A stretch of DNA of 64,000 nt from JACCZH01 sp963729445 (GTDB lineage Bacteria; Chloroflexota; Chloroflexia; Thermomicrobiales; CFX8). Shown one piece after another: positions 43,513 to 51,775 of the stretch. Below the pieces are notes generated by a model, which was given only the letters and a program-made list of their open reading frames with translations, was not told the DNA's origin and made no database searches. The DNA lies in the NCBI GenBank assembly GCA_963729445.1, contig CAVSNU010000002.1:558001-622000 (forward strand). The letters run 5' to 3'. The position numbers and the translations under genes are program-made. Numbering within the stretch: position 1 is the stretch's first letter; each line of letters opens with the position of its first letter.

Positions 43513-44610
43513 ATGATTGGACGCGAGCGAGAGTTGGAACTACTGGACCAGGGTCTTCAGCGAACGCTCGCGGGCCAGGGCAACACTGTGCTGGTCGGCG
43601 GTGAAGCGGGCATCGGCAAGACCCACCTTGTGAGACGCTTGCGCGAGCAGGCGCTTGACGCAGGGTCTCTGGTGCTCGAGGGCAACAGCTACGACCAGGG
43701 CACGTCACCGCCCTACGGCCCGTGGCGGCAGATCCATGCCCGGCTCGCCCGGTCATATCTGGCCCACGTCTATCTCGCCAGCGGGATGATTGACGCTGCG
43801 TTAGAGTCGCTCGAACAGACGCTCAGCGCGAATCGCAGAGCCGAGACGCTCATCGAGCGCAAATGCTGGGCCGCGCGAGCATCAGTCGCCCTCGGTACCG
43901 ACGACCCTGATCTGGCAATCTCAATCGCGGATCATCTCCCGCAAACCACGAAAAATCACACCGAAATCCGGATCGTCCCGTTGTACAGCAGGCTACGCGG
44001 TGAGGCACTGGCGCAAATCGTGGTGGTGGTCTTCTACCCCGGTGACATCGGGGAGGGCCAGCAACTCGTAAACCAGCTCCGCACTATCAGCCCGCCCCTG
44101 CTCGACGAGGTCGGACCGATGCCGTACCGGGACTGGCAGATGGCCTTCGATGAGGAGTTCCCTCACGGTCGGCGCTACTACTGGAAGGGCGTCCTGCTGA
44201 ACACGATGAGCGACGAAGTCATCGATGCGATCCTGGACCACGGTGTCGACGCGCCGCTTCCAAACGCGCTGATCGCCCTCGAACACTACCGGGGCGCCAT
44301 GAATCGTGTGGATCCGGCTGCAACGGCGTTTTCAAACCGCGATGCCAATTACCAGATCGTGATTATCGGTGGTTCAGAGGACGCAGAGGACGACACGACC
44401 AGCATCAAGTGGGCGCGCTCGCTCAATGCCGCGGCGCAACCTTACTCGACACAGGCGGCGTTCCTGAACTTCAACTCCGTGGAAGGCACCGAAAAGGAGG
44501 CCATCGTGCGTGCCGGCTTCGGGACGAACTACGACAGGCTGGTCGATATCAAACGTCGCTATGACCCGGCCAACTTCTTCGCCGAGAACAACAACATCTC
44601 GCCAGATTAG
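43513..44610 (+). CDS. Chimeric ORF: AAA ATPase start + TPR segment + flavin-oxidase (BBE) C-terminus
   Basis: One uninterrupted frame joins three unrelated parts. Residues 1-75 are the N-terminus of a LuxR/adenylate-cyclase-type ATPase (MIGRERELELLDQG, Walker A GGEAGIGKTHLVR). Residues about 76-168 are TPR-like helices from the C-terminal half of such a regulator (SYLAHVYLASGMIDAALESL). Residues about 170-365 are the end of an FAD-linked oxidase with a berberine-bridge motif (VVVVFYPGDIGEGQQLV, FPHGRRYYWKGVLLN, YDRLVDIKRRYDPANFFAEN). The ATPase lacks Walker B and the oxidase lacks its FAD-binding half, so neither should function. It is best seen as a product of two in-frame deletions or of misassembly. 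Confidence 0.75.
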   Translation: MIGRERELELLDQGLQRTLAGQGNTVLVGGEAGIGKTHLVRRLREQALDAGSLVLEGNSYDQGTSPPYGPWRQIHARLARSYLAHVYLASGMIDAALESLEQTLSANRRAETLIERKCWAARASVALGTDDPDLAISIADHLPQTTKNHTEIRIVPLYSRLRGEALAQIVVVVFYPGDIGEGQQLVNQLRTISPPLLDEVGPMPYRDWQMAFDEEFPHGRRYYWKGVLLNTMSDEVIDAILDHGVDAPLPNALIALEHYRGAMNRVDPAATAFSNRDANYQIVIIGGSEDAEDDTTSIKWARSLNAAAQPYSTQAAFLNFNSVEGTEKEAIVRAGFGTNYDRLVDIKRRYDPANFFAENNNISPD

Positions 44611-44626
44611 CTTTCAACATGACCAC

Positions 44627-44664
44627 TGTGGCCGTCGACCGGGTAGTTTCGGTCGACGGCCACA
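44627..44664 (+). promoter_or_regulatory. 15-bp perfect hairpin directly upstream of the aminotransferase
   Basis: TGTGGCCGTCGACCG (44627-44641) pairs with CGGTCGACGGCCACA (44650-44664) around GGTAGTTT, ending only a few bases before the ribosome binding site (AAAGGAAA). There is no T-tract, so a role in mRNA stability or leader folding is as likely as termination of the upstream ORF. Confidence 0.5.
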
Positions 44665-44679
44665 AGAAAGGAAACATCA

Positions 44680-45921
44680 ATGCCAACGGCGACATTGAGG
44701 ACCTCGGCAGTGAAGCAGCGGCGCCCGCACATCCTGCGCGAGGCGATGCGCAACCTGATCGATTTCAGTACCAATTCTCGCTGGTCAAGGCGCCAGCACG
44801 AACCCGGTATCTGTGATTTCACCCTCGGCAACCCGCACGAGCTGCCGGTTCCGGGGCTGGTCGACGCGCTTCAAACCTGGGCCGCACCCCAGAACAAGGA
44901 CTGGTTTGGCTACAAGATGAGCGAGCCACAAGCCCAGGAAGTCGTTGCTGCGTCACTGCGCGAGCGTTTCGGCATTGCCTTCGAGCCGGCAGATATCGCG
45001 ATGACCAACGGCGCGTTCGGCGCGATTTCAACGGCACTGAAAACCGTTGGAGAACCGGGCGACGAAGTGATCTTTAGCCTGCCGGCCTGGCCTCTGTACG
45101 AGGCGATGATCAGAGAAGCCGGGCTGGTCCCGGTCACGGTGAAGTCCAAAGCAACGACGTTCGACCTGGATCTGCACGCGATCGCAGACGCTATCACGCC
45201 GCGAACTCGCGTTGTGATCGTGAACACGCCCAACAATCCGACCGGCAAGATCTACTCGGCAGATACCCTGCTCAGGTTGGCGGCGCTGCTCGAGGGGCAG
45301 TCGCTCCAACGCGGGGAACCGATCTACATCCTGGCCGACGAGCCGTATAACCGGATCGTCTTCGACGGCAAGACACCGGTCAGCCCGGCCCAGTTCTACC
45401 CGTCAACGCTGATAGCCTACAGCTACGGGAAGGTGCTTCTCGCACCCGGCGAGCGCATCGGCTACCTGGCGATGCCGGCCAGTATGCCCGACCGTGAGGG
45501 TTTGCGCGAGGACATCATGACCACGCAGATCGCGAGCGGCTGGGCGTTCCCGAACGCCCTGTTGCAACACGCGCTGGCCGATCTGGAATCCTGCTCGATT
45601 GATATCGAGCGCTTCCAGCGCAAACGCGATCGCATGGTGAATGAGCTCCGGTCGTACGGGTACGAGGTTCACTCACCCGAGGGGACGTTCTACCTCATGC
45701 CGAAGACACCCATGGACAGTGACGCGGATTTCATCAACCTGCTCGCCGACCATGATGTCTTCGTGTTGCCGGGCGGGGTGTTCGGGGCGCCGGGCTACTT
45801 CCGGATCTCCCTGACCGCCAATGAGCACATGATTGAGCGCAGTTTGCCCGCATTTAAAGAGGCCGGTATTGAAGGGGCGAGCTACGACCTGGTGGCAGCG
45901 CTCGTCAACGATGGCTGTTAG
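44680..45921 (+). CDS. Class I/II PLP-dependent aminotransferase
   Basis: 413-residue fold-type I aminotransferase. Visible are GYKMSEPQAQEVVAASLRER, MTNGAFGAISTALKTVGEPG, VIVNTPNNPTGKIYSADTLL, the PLP-phenol Asp in YILADEPYNRIVFDG and the Schiff-base Lys in IAYSYGKVLLAPGERIGYL, with the carboxylate-binding Arg in GYFRISLTAN. The substrate cannot be assigned. ATG 44680 follows AAGGAAA. It lies in a cluster of likely amino-acid or amide catabolism genes (FmdA, M20, RraA, SelA-like). Confidence 0.92.
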   Translation: MPTATLRTSAVKQRRPHILREAMRNLIDFSTNSRWSRRQHEPGICDFTLGNPHELPVPGLVDALQTWAAPQNKDWFGYKMSEPQAQEVVAASLRERFGIAFEPADIAMTNGAFGAISTALKTVGEPGDEVIFSLPAWPLYEAMIREAGLVPVTVKSKATTFDLDLHAIADAITPRTRVVIVNTPNNPTGKIYSADTLLRLAALLEGQSLQRGEPIYILADEPYNRIVFDGKTPVSPAQFYPSTLIAYSYGKVLLAPGERIGYLAMPASMPDREGLREDIMTTQIASGWAFPNALLQHALADLESCSIDIERFQRKRDRMVNELRSYGYEVHSPEGTFYLMPKTPMDSDADFINLLADHDVFVLPGGVFGAPGYFRISLTANEHMIERSLPAFKEAGIEGASYDLVAALVNDGC

Positions 45922-46071
45922 GAAATCCGGCTCGCCGGTGGCGAGCCCATAGATACGAATCTCGTAGACGCGATAGATGCCGGTGTCCGCCATCTACCGC
46001 ACAACGCGTGCATAACAACATTGACGGTTGAACCATCTGGCAATGACGCCAGCCTTTGAGAGGATCTGCAC

Positions 46072-46325
46072 GTGAACACGATCAATATCCAAATGCGTCC
46101 GCCACTCATCGGCGTTCTGCCCACAACCGCGATGATCGGCTGGCTCAATGGGGCCGCGCTCAGCCCGTTCCTGCCGGAGATCGCCAGCGATCTCAACAGT
46201 ACCGTCCCGATGCTGGGTCAGATCACGTCGAGCTCATGCTCGTCTCGACGCTGTCGGCACTCCTGATCTACTCTGGGTCACGCGTTCCGCAGCGCACGCT
46301 TGCGACCTCAGTGTCGACCGGCTAA
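46072..46325 (+). pseudogene. Remnant of an MFS transporter N-terminus
   Basis: The first 46 residues (starting MNTINIQMRPPLIGVLP, with NGAALSPFLPEIASDLNSTV then PMLGQI) are a normal first membrane segment of a major facilitator. The frame then shifts to ELMLVSTLSALLIYSGSRVP and stops after about 85 residues in total. The other ten or so helices are absent, so the gene is truncated. Confidence 0.6.
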
Positions 46326-46367
46326 CGAACACTTTGCGATATATGCCAACTAACAAATGTGGCGGGA

Positions 46368-47099
46368 CTACCTCTGAAGGTCCCGCCACGCTTCATACTC
46401 GGCGCGGGTCTTCTCGTCCGGCGGATACACGCCGCGGATACTGGCGCCCTCTCGAACCCTGGCAAGCGCCCACGTTTCGAAGCGATCCTGTTCGCGGGTA
46501 TCACGAGCGACCGCAGCGGCTAAATGCCGGGGAATCACGACCGCACCCTCGGCGTCGCCAACGATCACGTCTCCGGGGAAGACCGCCACGCCACCACAAC
46601 CGATCGGCAGGTTGATATCGGTCGGGTGATGGCTGACAAAGCTCGTGGTCCCGTTCATCCCGGCTGCGTAGGTGGGCAGCTCGAGTTGCGAGATGCTTGG
46701 TGAGTCACGAAAGGCCCCATCCGAAACAACGCCAGCCGCGCCGCGCATCATGATGCGTGTCATCAGGATGTGGCCGAGCGACGCCGCCGACAGGTCGCCG
46801 CGTGCGTCGATCACCAGCACATCGTCGGGCCCAACCATTTCAACGGCAACGCGCTGGGGGTTCGTCAGGTTGTCGTAGTCGGTGCTTCGATCCAGATCCT
46901 CGCGGGCAGGAATGTAGCGCAACGTGAGCGCATAGCCCACCATGCGGAGATCGGGGCGCAAAGCCTGCACACCCTGTATGAAGGTGTTCTGCAAACCGCG
47001 CTTCAGAAGCTGGGTCGTCAAGGACGCCGTACTCACCTCGCGCAGTGCCTGCAGCTCGTCGGCGGTCAGGTATCCTGTCTCTCGTTCGGTTGTCGCCAT
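46368..47099 (-). CDS. RraA-like family protein (HMG/CHA aldolase-like)
   Basis: 243-residue RraA/demethylmenaquinone-methyltransferase-like fold. Key segments: VSTASLTTQLLKRGLQNTF, VGYALTLRYIPAREDLD, GDLSAASLGHILMTRIMMRG, AAGVVSDGAFRDSPSI with the oxaloacetate-type Arg-Asp site, and GDVIVGDAEGAVVIPRHLAA. Members are either RNase E inhibitors (short, about 160 aa) or 4-hydroxy-4-methyl-2-oxoglutarate/oxaloacetate aldolases; the length and the catabolic context favour the aldolase-like type. It lies 7 bases after the SelA-like gene and is clearly in the same operon. Confidence 0.87.
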   Translation of the reverse strand: MATTERETGYLTADELQALREVSTASLTTQLLKRGLQNTFIQGVQALRPDLRMVGYALTLRYIPAREDLDRSTDYDNLTNPQRVAVEMVGPDDVLVIDARGDLSAASLGHILMTRIMMRGAAGVVSDGAFRDSPSISQLELPTYAAGMNGTTSFVSHHPTDINLPIGCGGVAVFPGDVIVGDAEGAVVIPRHLAAAVARDTREQDRFETWALARVREGASIRGVYPPDEKTRAEYEAWRDLQR

Positions 47100-47106
47100 G
47101 CGTAGG

Positions 47107-48258
47107 CTATCCCTCCCAACGGTCGAGTGTCGTTGTCAAAACTTCCGCGATCTGCTCCGCCTCGCCGGGCATCAAACAGTGGGTATTGATCTCCAGCCTG
47201 TTCTGCTCAAACCGGCAGTAGATCGGAGGCTCGCTTTCCTGGAGCGCTTGCTGGAGCTCCGCAACGGTCCAGCTCGCGCCGCTGGCGGGCGTCAGCATCA
47301 AGACCGGTGCGGGATAGGCTTCAGGGTCGGCGGTAAGTACCGTCTCCACATCATTCCGGCCCGAGAGCGCCTGCTGCATCACCTCTGCCTCACGGCGGTG
47401 CCCGGCGAAATCTGCGTCGTGGTCATGGCTGAGGAAACGGTCGAGGGCGACTGCCAGACCGACCATCGACTCCTTGCTGACCTTGGCCGCCCGCCCAACG
47501 CCGCGGTTCGGGTTTCCATTCGCGGCGGCTGCGACGATCAGGTCGGCTCTGCCGGCCAGCAGCCCGCTATCCTGTGGTCCGCGAATACCCTTGCCACCGC
47601 TGTAGATCACCAGATCGGCGCCCCATCTGATCCAGCGCCGCAGATGGTCGAGCGGCGGCAGGGTGGAAGCGGCATCCACGATCACTGGGACATTGTGCTT
47701 GCGGGCGACCTCAACGACCGTCTCGAATTCGAGCGCGCCCCAGGCCGTCGACGGCGAGTCGATGTAGGCGATGCAGGCCGTCTTCTCGTTGATGGCATCT
47801 TCAAGCTCCCAGACATGGGTTCCACGCGGAATGCCGATCTCAACCAGCTTGCCGCCGGCCGCCCGGAACATGATGTCGTAGTTGATGCGGTGCACCCGAT
47901 GGATGATGACCTCGTTGGCCATGCCGTCCGTATCCGGCAACCGGTTGATCTTTACCGGATCGGTTCCGGTAATGCAGGCTGCCACCGACAGCAACATCCC
48001 GGCAGCCGAGCCGGCGGTGACGTAGCCGGCCTCCGCGCCCGTCGCCTCGGCAATCTTCCTGCCGACGGCCGCGTTGAGCTCTCCGATAGCGACAAACGAT
48101 CTTGAGGCCTCGATCATCGCCTCGGCAACTTCTTCAGGCATCAGGGATCCACCGACGGCGGTCGTCGCGCCGCTGGCGTTGATAATCGTCCGCACGCCAA
48201 GCTTGTCGTAGACACCTTCCGACTGTTTCCGGGGTGCCGCTGGCCTCGCATCCACCAT
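47107..48258 (-). CDS. SelA-like/DgaE-type PLP-dependent enzyme
   Basis: 383-residue fold-type I enzyme of the SelA superfamily. Seen are YDKLGVRTIINASGATTAVG, ELNAAVGRKIAEATGAEAGY, VTAGSAAGMLLSVAACITG, VPVIVDAASTLPPLDHLRR and the PLP Lys in LVIYSGGKGIRGPQDSGLLA. It lacks the N-terminal tRNA-contacting domain of true bacterial SelA (about 460 aa). It therefore belongs with D-glucosaminate-6-phosphate ammonia-lyase and similar sugar-acid or amino-acid lyases, and should not be read as the selenium transferase. ATG 48258 has AAGGGAG 8 bases upstream, preferred over 48291. Operon with the RraA-like gene. Confidence 0.85.
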   Translation of the reverse strand: MVDARPAAPRKQSEGVYDKLGVRTIINASGATTAVGGSLMPEEVAEAMIEASRSFVAIGELNAAVGRKIAEATGAEAGYVTAGSAAGMLLSVAACITGTDPVKINRLPDTDGMANEVIIHRVHRINYDIMFRAAGGKLVEIGIPRGTHVWELEDAINEKTACIAYIDSPSTAWGALEFETVVEVARKHNVPVIVDAASTLPPLDHLRRWIRWGADLVIYSGGKGIRGPQDSGLLAGRADLIVAAAANGNPNRGVGRAAKVSKESMVGLAVALDRFLSHDHDADFAGHRREAEVMQQALSGRNDVETVLTADPEAYPAPVLMLTPASGASWTVAELQQALQESEPPIYCRFEQNRLEINTHCLMPGEAEQIAEVLTTTLDRWEG

Positions 48259-48327
48259 CGCGATCGCTCCCTTCACCTGTCCGCTTTCCACCCGAGATGA
48301 TCGATACTAGGGCGTGGGGACGCGCCC

Positions 48328-48430
48328 GTCAATACGGCGACCGGTGCGCTGTACCGCTACTACCGCGGCAAAGACGGCATCATCGCCGCCTCTTCGCCAC
48401 CCGCGAACATCTCAGCGGCACCCGGCATCT
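48328..48430 (+). pseudogene. Fragment of a TetR-family regulator
   Basis: VNTATGALYRYYRGKDGIIA corresponds to the end of a TetR helix-turn-helix (G-x-LYRYF-x-SK). It is followed after a shift by LFATREHLSG. There is no start codon region or ligand domain, so only a relic of about 30 residues remains between the SelA-like and macro genes. Confidence 0.5.
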
Positions 48431-48540
48431 CGGCCGGCCACCGATCCAGGTCCGGTCCGGGACCCTGCGCACCTCACGCTTGTCATCAACGTCCCCTTCT
48501 GGCATAGGATTGGGATGATGTGAGGAAAGCGAGGTGACGA

Positions 48541-49086
48541 GTGACCGGAACACAGATTGAAGTCGTTGTTGGCGATATTGCCGATGTTGAAGCACACCAG
48601 GCTGAAGCGTATGTGGTGGCGGCCAACAACGAGCTCTGGATGGGGAGCGGGGTCGCTGGCGCCTTGAAACGCGCCGCCGGAGACGTTGTCGAGCAGGAAG
48701 CAATCTCCCAAGGGCCAATTGAGGTCGGCGACGCTGTCATGACAAGTTCCGGACAGATGTCACCACCCACAAAAGCCTTGATCCACGCGGCCGCCATGGG
48801 GTTCACCGACCGCACGCAGATTTATGCTTCGAAAGAGACCGTGTCCGCCACGACTCGTCGGGCTCTGGAGCTCTGCGACGAGCGTGGCTTGACCAGCGTC
48901 GTTCTTCCGGCGCTTGGCACGGGAGTTGGCGGGCTTGAGCCTGCGGACTGCGCCGAGGCGATGTGCGCGACGATCGAGAGCTATCTATCGTCGGGGACCG
49001 GCCTGAACAGGATCCGCTTCGTGGTGACGAACGACGAGCGTGCCAAGGTCTTTCAAGGCCAGATTGACGCTCACGGGCTACGTTAG
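48541..49086 (+). CDS. Macro domain protein
   Basis: 181-residue ADP-ribose-binding macro domain. The N-terminal IEVVVGDIADVEAHQAEAYV and the ANNELWMGSGVAGALKRAAG loop are typical, as are the central GDAVMTSSGQM and the second ligand loop VLPALGTGVGGLEPADCAEA. The family binds or hydrolyses ADP-ribose and O-acetyl-ADP-ribose. The first loop has NNELWMGSG where hydrolytic MacroD types have Gly-rich N-A-A-N-x-x-L-x-x-G-G-G-V-D, so catalytic activity is uncertain. The GTG at 48541 follows GAGGTGACGA. The methyltransferase gene follows after 11 bases. Confidence 0.9.
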   Translation: MTGTQIEVVVGDIADVEAHQAEAYVVAANNELWMGSGVAGALKRAAGDVVEQEAISQGPIEVGDAVMTSSGQMSPPTKALIHAAAMGFTDRTQIYASKETVSATTRRALELCDERGLTSVVLPALGTGVGGLEPADCAEAMCATIESYLSSGTGLNRIRFVVTNDERAKVFQGQIDAHGLR

Positions 49087-49097
49087 AGGAGACGCCA

Positions 49098-49944
49098 GTG
49101 ACCATCCAACCCGTCTTTGAACGGTCCGAAGACGAGGTCGCCGGTCTCAAGAGGTCAATGCAAGCTGCCTGGAACGTCACCGGAGCCGGGTACGACGAGA
49201 TGGCGCAAGGCTTCAAACCAGTGGTGGACCGCCTGTTGGAGGTCGCCGGGATCGTCGAGGGTATGCGGGTCCTTGACGTTGCGACCGGTACCGGTGTGTG
49301 CTATCGCCGCCGCAAAGCTGGGCGCGCTTGTCACTGGTGGAGACATCGCGCCGGACCTGCTCGCCACCGCGCGGCAGATCGCCGAGCGAGAAGGTGTCGC
49401 CGACAGGGTAACGTTCGAACAGGCCGACGCGGAGCGACTGCCCTACGCTGATGCCAGCTTTGATGCGGTGATCTCCACCTTCGGCGGCATGTTCGCGCCG
49501 CGACACGACGCGGTCGCCTTCGAGATGACTCGGGTCCTGAAACCTGGCGGGGTCTTCGCCGTCGCAACCTGGAAGCCGGAAGGCCCAAACTGTCGGCTGA
49601 TGAATATCACCGCGCCCTACCTGCCGCCTCGCGTTCTTGAGCTTCCGAGCCCGTTGAATTGGGGCCGGCCCGAGTACCTGGAGAATCTCTTCGGGGACTA
49701 CCTGACGGGCATCCAGCACACCCACGGGAACGCCCCCTGGCTGGTTGAATCCCCGGTCGAGGCGCTGGACATGCTCTTCCGCCGCGCCCTCGGCCCGACC
49801 GTCTACACCTACCAACGGTTTGACGACCGCACCAAGCTGGCGGTCAGGGCCGACGCCATGGCGCTGATGCGCGAATGTGCGGATCCTGACGGTTCGGTGC
49901 GGTTAGACAGGGATTATTTGCTGACGACAGCCAGGAGACGATAG
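49098..49944 (+). pseudogene. Class I SAM-dependent methyltransferase, single frameshift
   Basis: UbiE/Coq5-like methyltransferase of about 280 residues. The first frame gives WNVTGAGYDEMAQGFKPVVD and motif I VLDVATGTGV. One extra base near 49298 (GTGTGTGC) shifts to AIAAAKLGALVTGGDIAPDL, FEQADAERLPYADASFDAVI and MTRVLKPGGVFAVATWKPEG. All motifs are present once joined. GTG 49098 follows GGAGACGCCA. Probably an operon with the macro domain gene. Confidence 0.82.
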
Positions 49945-50039
49945 TCGCCCACCCTGCGTACAGGCCCCTCGCACCGGAGCGAATCGTCTACGATACGCGG
50001 CTGAAGAAGGATTGTCGCAAGACACACAAGGGGAGAGTA

Positions 50040-50576
50040 ATGACAGAGGAACGCACCGGCGAAGCGTTTGAGTTCGACGAGAAACTGACCGTGGTTGGCC
50101 GCAAGCTCAAACCCGGCGACGCCGCACCGGATTTCGCGCTTGACTACATGGACCCAGCGGACTCAGCACTGAAAACCGTGACGTTGGCCGATTCGGCCGG
50201 AAGGGTACGGTTACTCAACGTCGTCAACTCGCTCGATACCCCTGTTTGCCACATTGAGACGCGCCAGTGGGATCACCTCAGCCGGGACCTTCCCGCAGGA
50301 GTGCAGGTGCTGACTGTCAGTATGGACCTGCCGTTCGCCCTGGCACGCTGGCAGACGGCCGAGAATGCCGCACATCCTTCGCTCTCGTCACATCGTGACA
50401 CAGCGTTTGGGATCGACTACGGGGTACTGCTTAAAGAGTGGAGATTGCTCCAACGGGCCGTCTTCGTTATTGATGCCGAGGACCGCATCGTGCACGCCGA
50501 ATATGTCGCTGACCAGATGCTCGTGCCTTCATATGACGCCGCGATCGAAGCCGCCCGCGCAGCCGCGAGCTCATAG
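50040..50576 (+). CDS. tpx: Tpx-type peroxiredoxin with a single cysteine
   Basis: 178-residue atypical peroxiredoxin of the thiol peroxidase class. The peroxidatic site is NSLDTPVC with Cys70, followed by LTVSMDLPFALARWQ, where E. coli Tpx has its resolving Cys (FCGAEG). That position is not Cys here, and Cys70 is the only cysteine in the protein. It therefore must work as a 1-Cys enzyme reduced by an outside thiol. The first 20 residues before the usual start are conserved-looking (TGEAFEFDEKLTVVGRKLKPG). ATG 50040 follows GGGGAGAGTA. Confidence 0.88.
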   Translation: MTEERTGEAFEFDEKLTVVGRKLKPGDAAPDFALDYMDPADSALKTVTLADSAGRVRLLNVVNSLDTPVCHIETRQWDHLSRDLPAGVQVLTVSMDLPFALARWQTAENAAHPSLSSHRDTAFGIDYGVLLKEWRLLQRAVFVIDAEDRIVHAEYVADQMLVPSYDAAIEAARAAASS

Positions 50577-50599
50577 CGGACCTGAGAAATTACTTCCTG

Positions 50600-51169
50600 T
50601 CAGGCGGAGCTCTGACGCCGAAAGCAGCCCATCTCGTGGTCGTCGACCATCCCGGCGGCCTGCATAAAGGCGTAGCAGATCGTCGGCCCCACGAACCGGA
50701 AGCCGCGTTTGCGCAGATCCTTGCTCATGGCTTGAGACTCAGGGGTCTGCGCCGGCAGTTCGTCCAGTTTGGTCCAGGCGTTCACAATGGGTTGCCCGTC
50801 GACAAACTGCCAGATATACCGGTCGAAGCTGCCACACTCCTCCTGGACCTGGAGAAATGCCCGGGCATTGGCAACTGTCGAGTTGATCTTGAGCTTGTTG
50901 CGGACGATGCCGGGGTTTGCAAGCAGCTCGGCGATCTTCTGCTCGTCGTATGCAGCTACCAGGCTCGGGTCGAAATTGTCGAACGCCTTGCGATAGTTCT
51001 CGCGCTTGCGCAGGATGGTGATCCAGCTCAGTCCGGCCTGAGCCCCTTCGAGGGTGAGCATCTCAAACAGCTGCCGCTCATCATGTACCGGAACACCCCA
51101 CTCCTCGTCGTGATAGGCGACATAGAGTGGATCGTCGCCCGCCCACTCGCAGCGGCGTACAGCGGTCAT
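50600..51169 (-). CDS. tag: DNA-3-methyladenine glycosylase I
   Basis: 189-residue helix-hairpin-helix base-excision enzyme that removes N3-methyladenine. It starts MTAVRRCEWAGDDPLYVAYH with Cys7 and His20 of the zinc snap, DEEWGVPVHDERQLFEML, EGAQAGLSWITILRKRENYR, the HhH-like NPGIVRNKLKINSTVANARA, and ends GFRFVGPTICYAFMQAAGMV with His and Cys in DDHEMGCF completing the zinc site. GGGGGAT 8 bases before the ATG at 51169 decides the start; 51244 would add 25 residues. Confidence 0.95.
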   Translation of the reverse strand: MTAVRRCEWAGDDPLYVAYHDEEWGVPVHDERQLFEMLTLEGAQAGLSWITILRKRENYRKAFDNFDPSLVAAYDEQKIAELLANPGIVRNKLKINSTVANARAFLQVQEECGSFDRYIWQFVDGQPIVNAWTKLDELPAQTPESQAMSKDLRKRGFRFVGPTICYAFMQAAGMVDDHEMGCFRRQSSA

Positions 51170-51240
51170 TGGATATCCCCCGATCCTCAAATAGGCATGA
51201 CGGCCATCCGGGTTGTCCAATACATCCCGAGAGTCCCTCG

Positions 51241-51420
51241 TCATCCCGAGCGTTCGTCAGTCACCCCGAGCGTTCTTCAGTCATCCCCAGCGCTCTTTAG
51301 TCATCTCGAGCGTTGTTCAGTCACCCTGAGTGTTGTTCCGTCACCCAAAGCGATGTTCAGTCATCAGCGTCGGCAGTCACCTAAAGCGTTGTTCAGTCAC
51401 CCTGAGCGCCTTGATAGTCA
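51241..51420. repeat. 20-bp tandem array, nine diverged units
   Basis: Units such as GTCATCCCGAGCGTTCGTCA, GTCACCCTGAGTGTTGTTCC and GTCACCTAAAGCGTTGTTCA follow one another at 19-21 bases, one shortened to 16. The same unit type as at 22112. The array ends in GTCATCCTGAGTACT, which is also the first base pairs of the AGTACT element. Confidence 0.72.
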
Positions 51421-51425
51421 TCCTG

Positions 51426-51575
51426 AGTACTGGACCACAGGGGAGTTGTCACTTCGGGTTTCCTACCTGTCGGTAGGGGAGGAGCTCGTCTCCTCCCGAA
51501 CCCCCGGTCTGCTCGAGGCGGGAGGAGACGAGCTCCTCCCCTACGGGGGAGACACTATCATCGTGGTCGAGTACT
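51426..51575. mobile_element. AGTACT element, copy 3
   Basis: AGTACTGGACCACAGGGGAG then the 26-bp stem with GGAGGAGCTCGTCTCCTCC on both sides, ending ATCATCGTGGTCGAGTACT. It is nearly identical to copy 1 with a few deletions near the left end. Tandem 20-mers flank it on both sides (51576-51730, strongly diverged). Confidence 0.68.
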
Positions 51576-51775
51576 CAGGATGACTGATGAACACCCAGGA
51601 TGACTATCGACACTGATGACTGATAAACGCTCAGGGTGACTGTCGATGCTGTTGACGGATAAACCCTTAGGGCAACTGCCGACGCTGATGACCGGCAATG
51701 CTCGGGATGGCTATCAAGCTCAGGATGACTACCAATGCACGCAGCATACATTAGACAACCTGGATGCCAGGCCGT

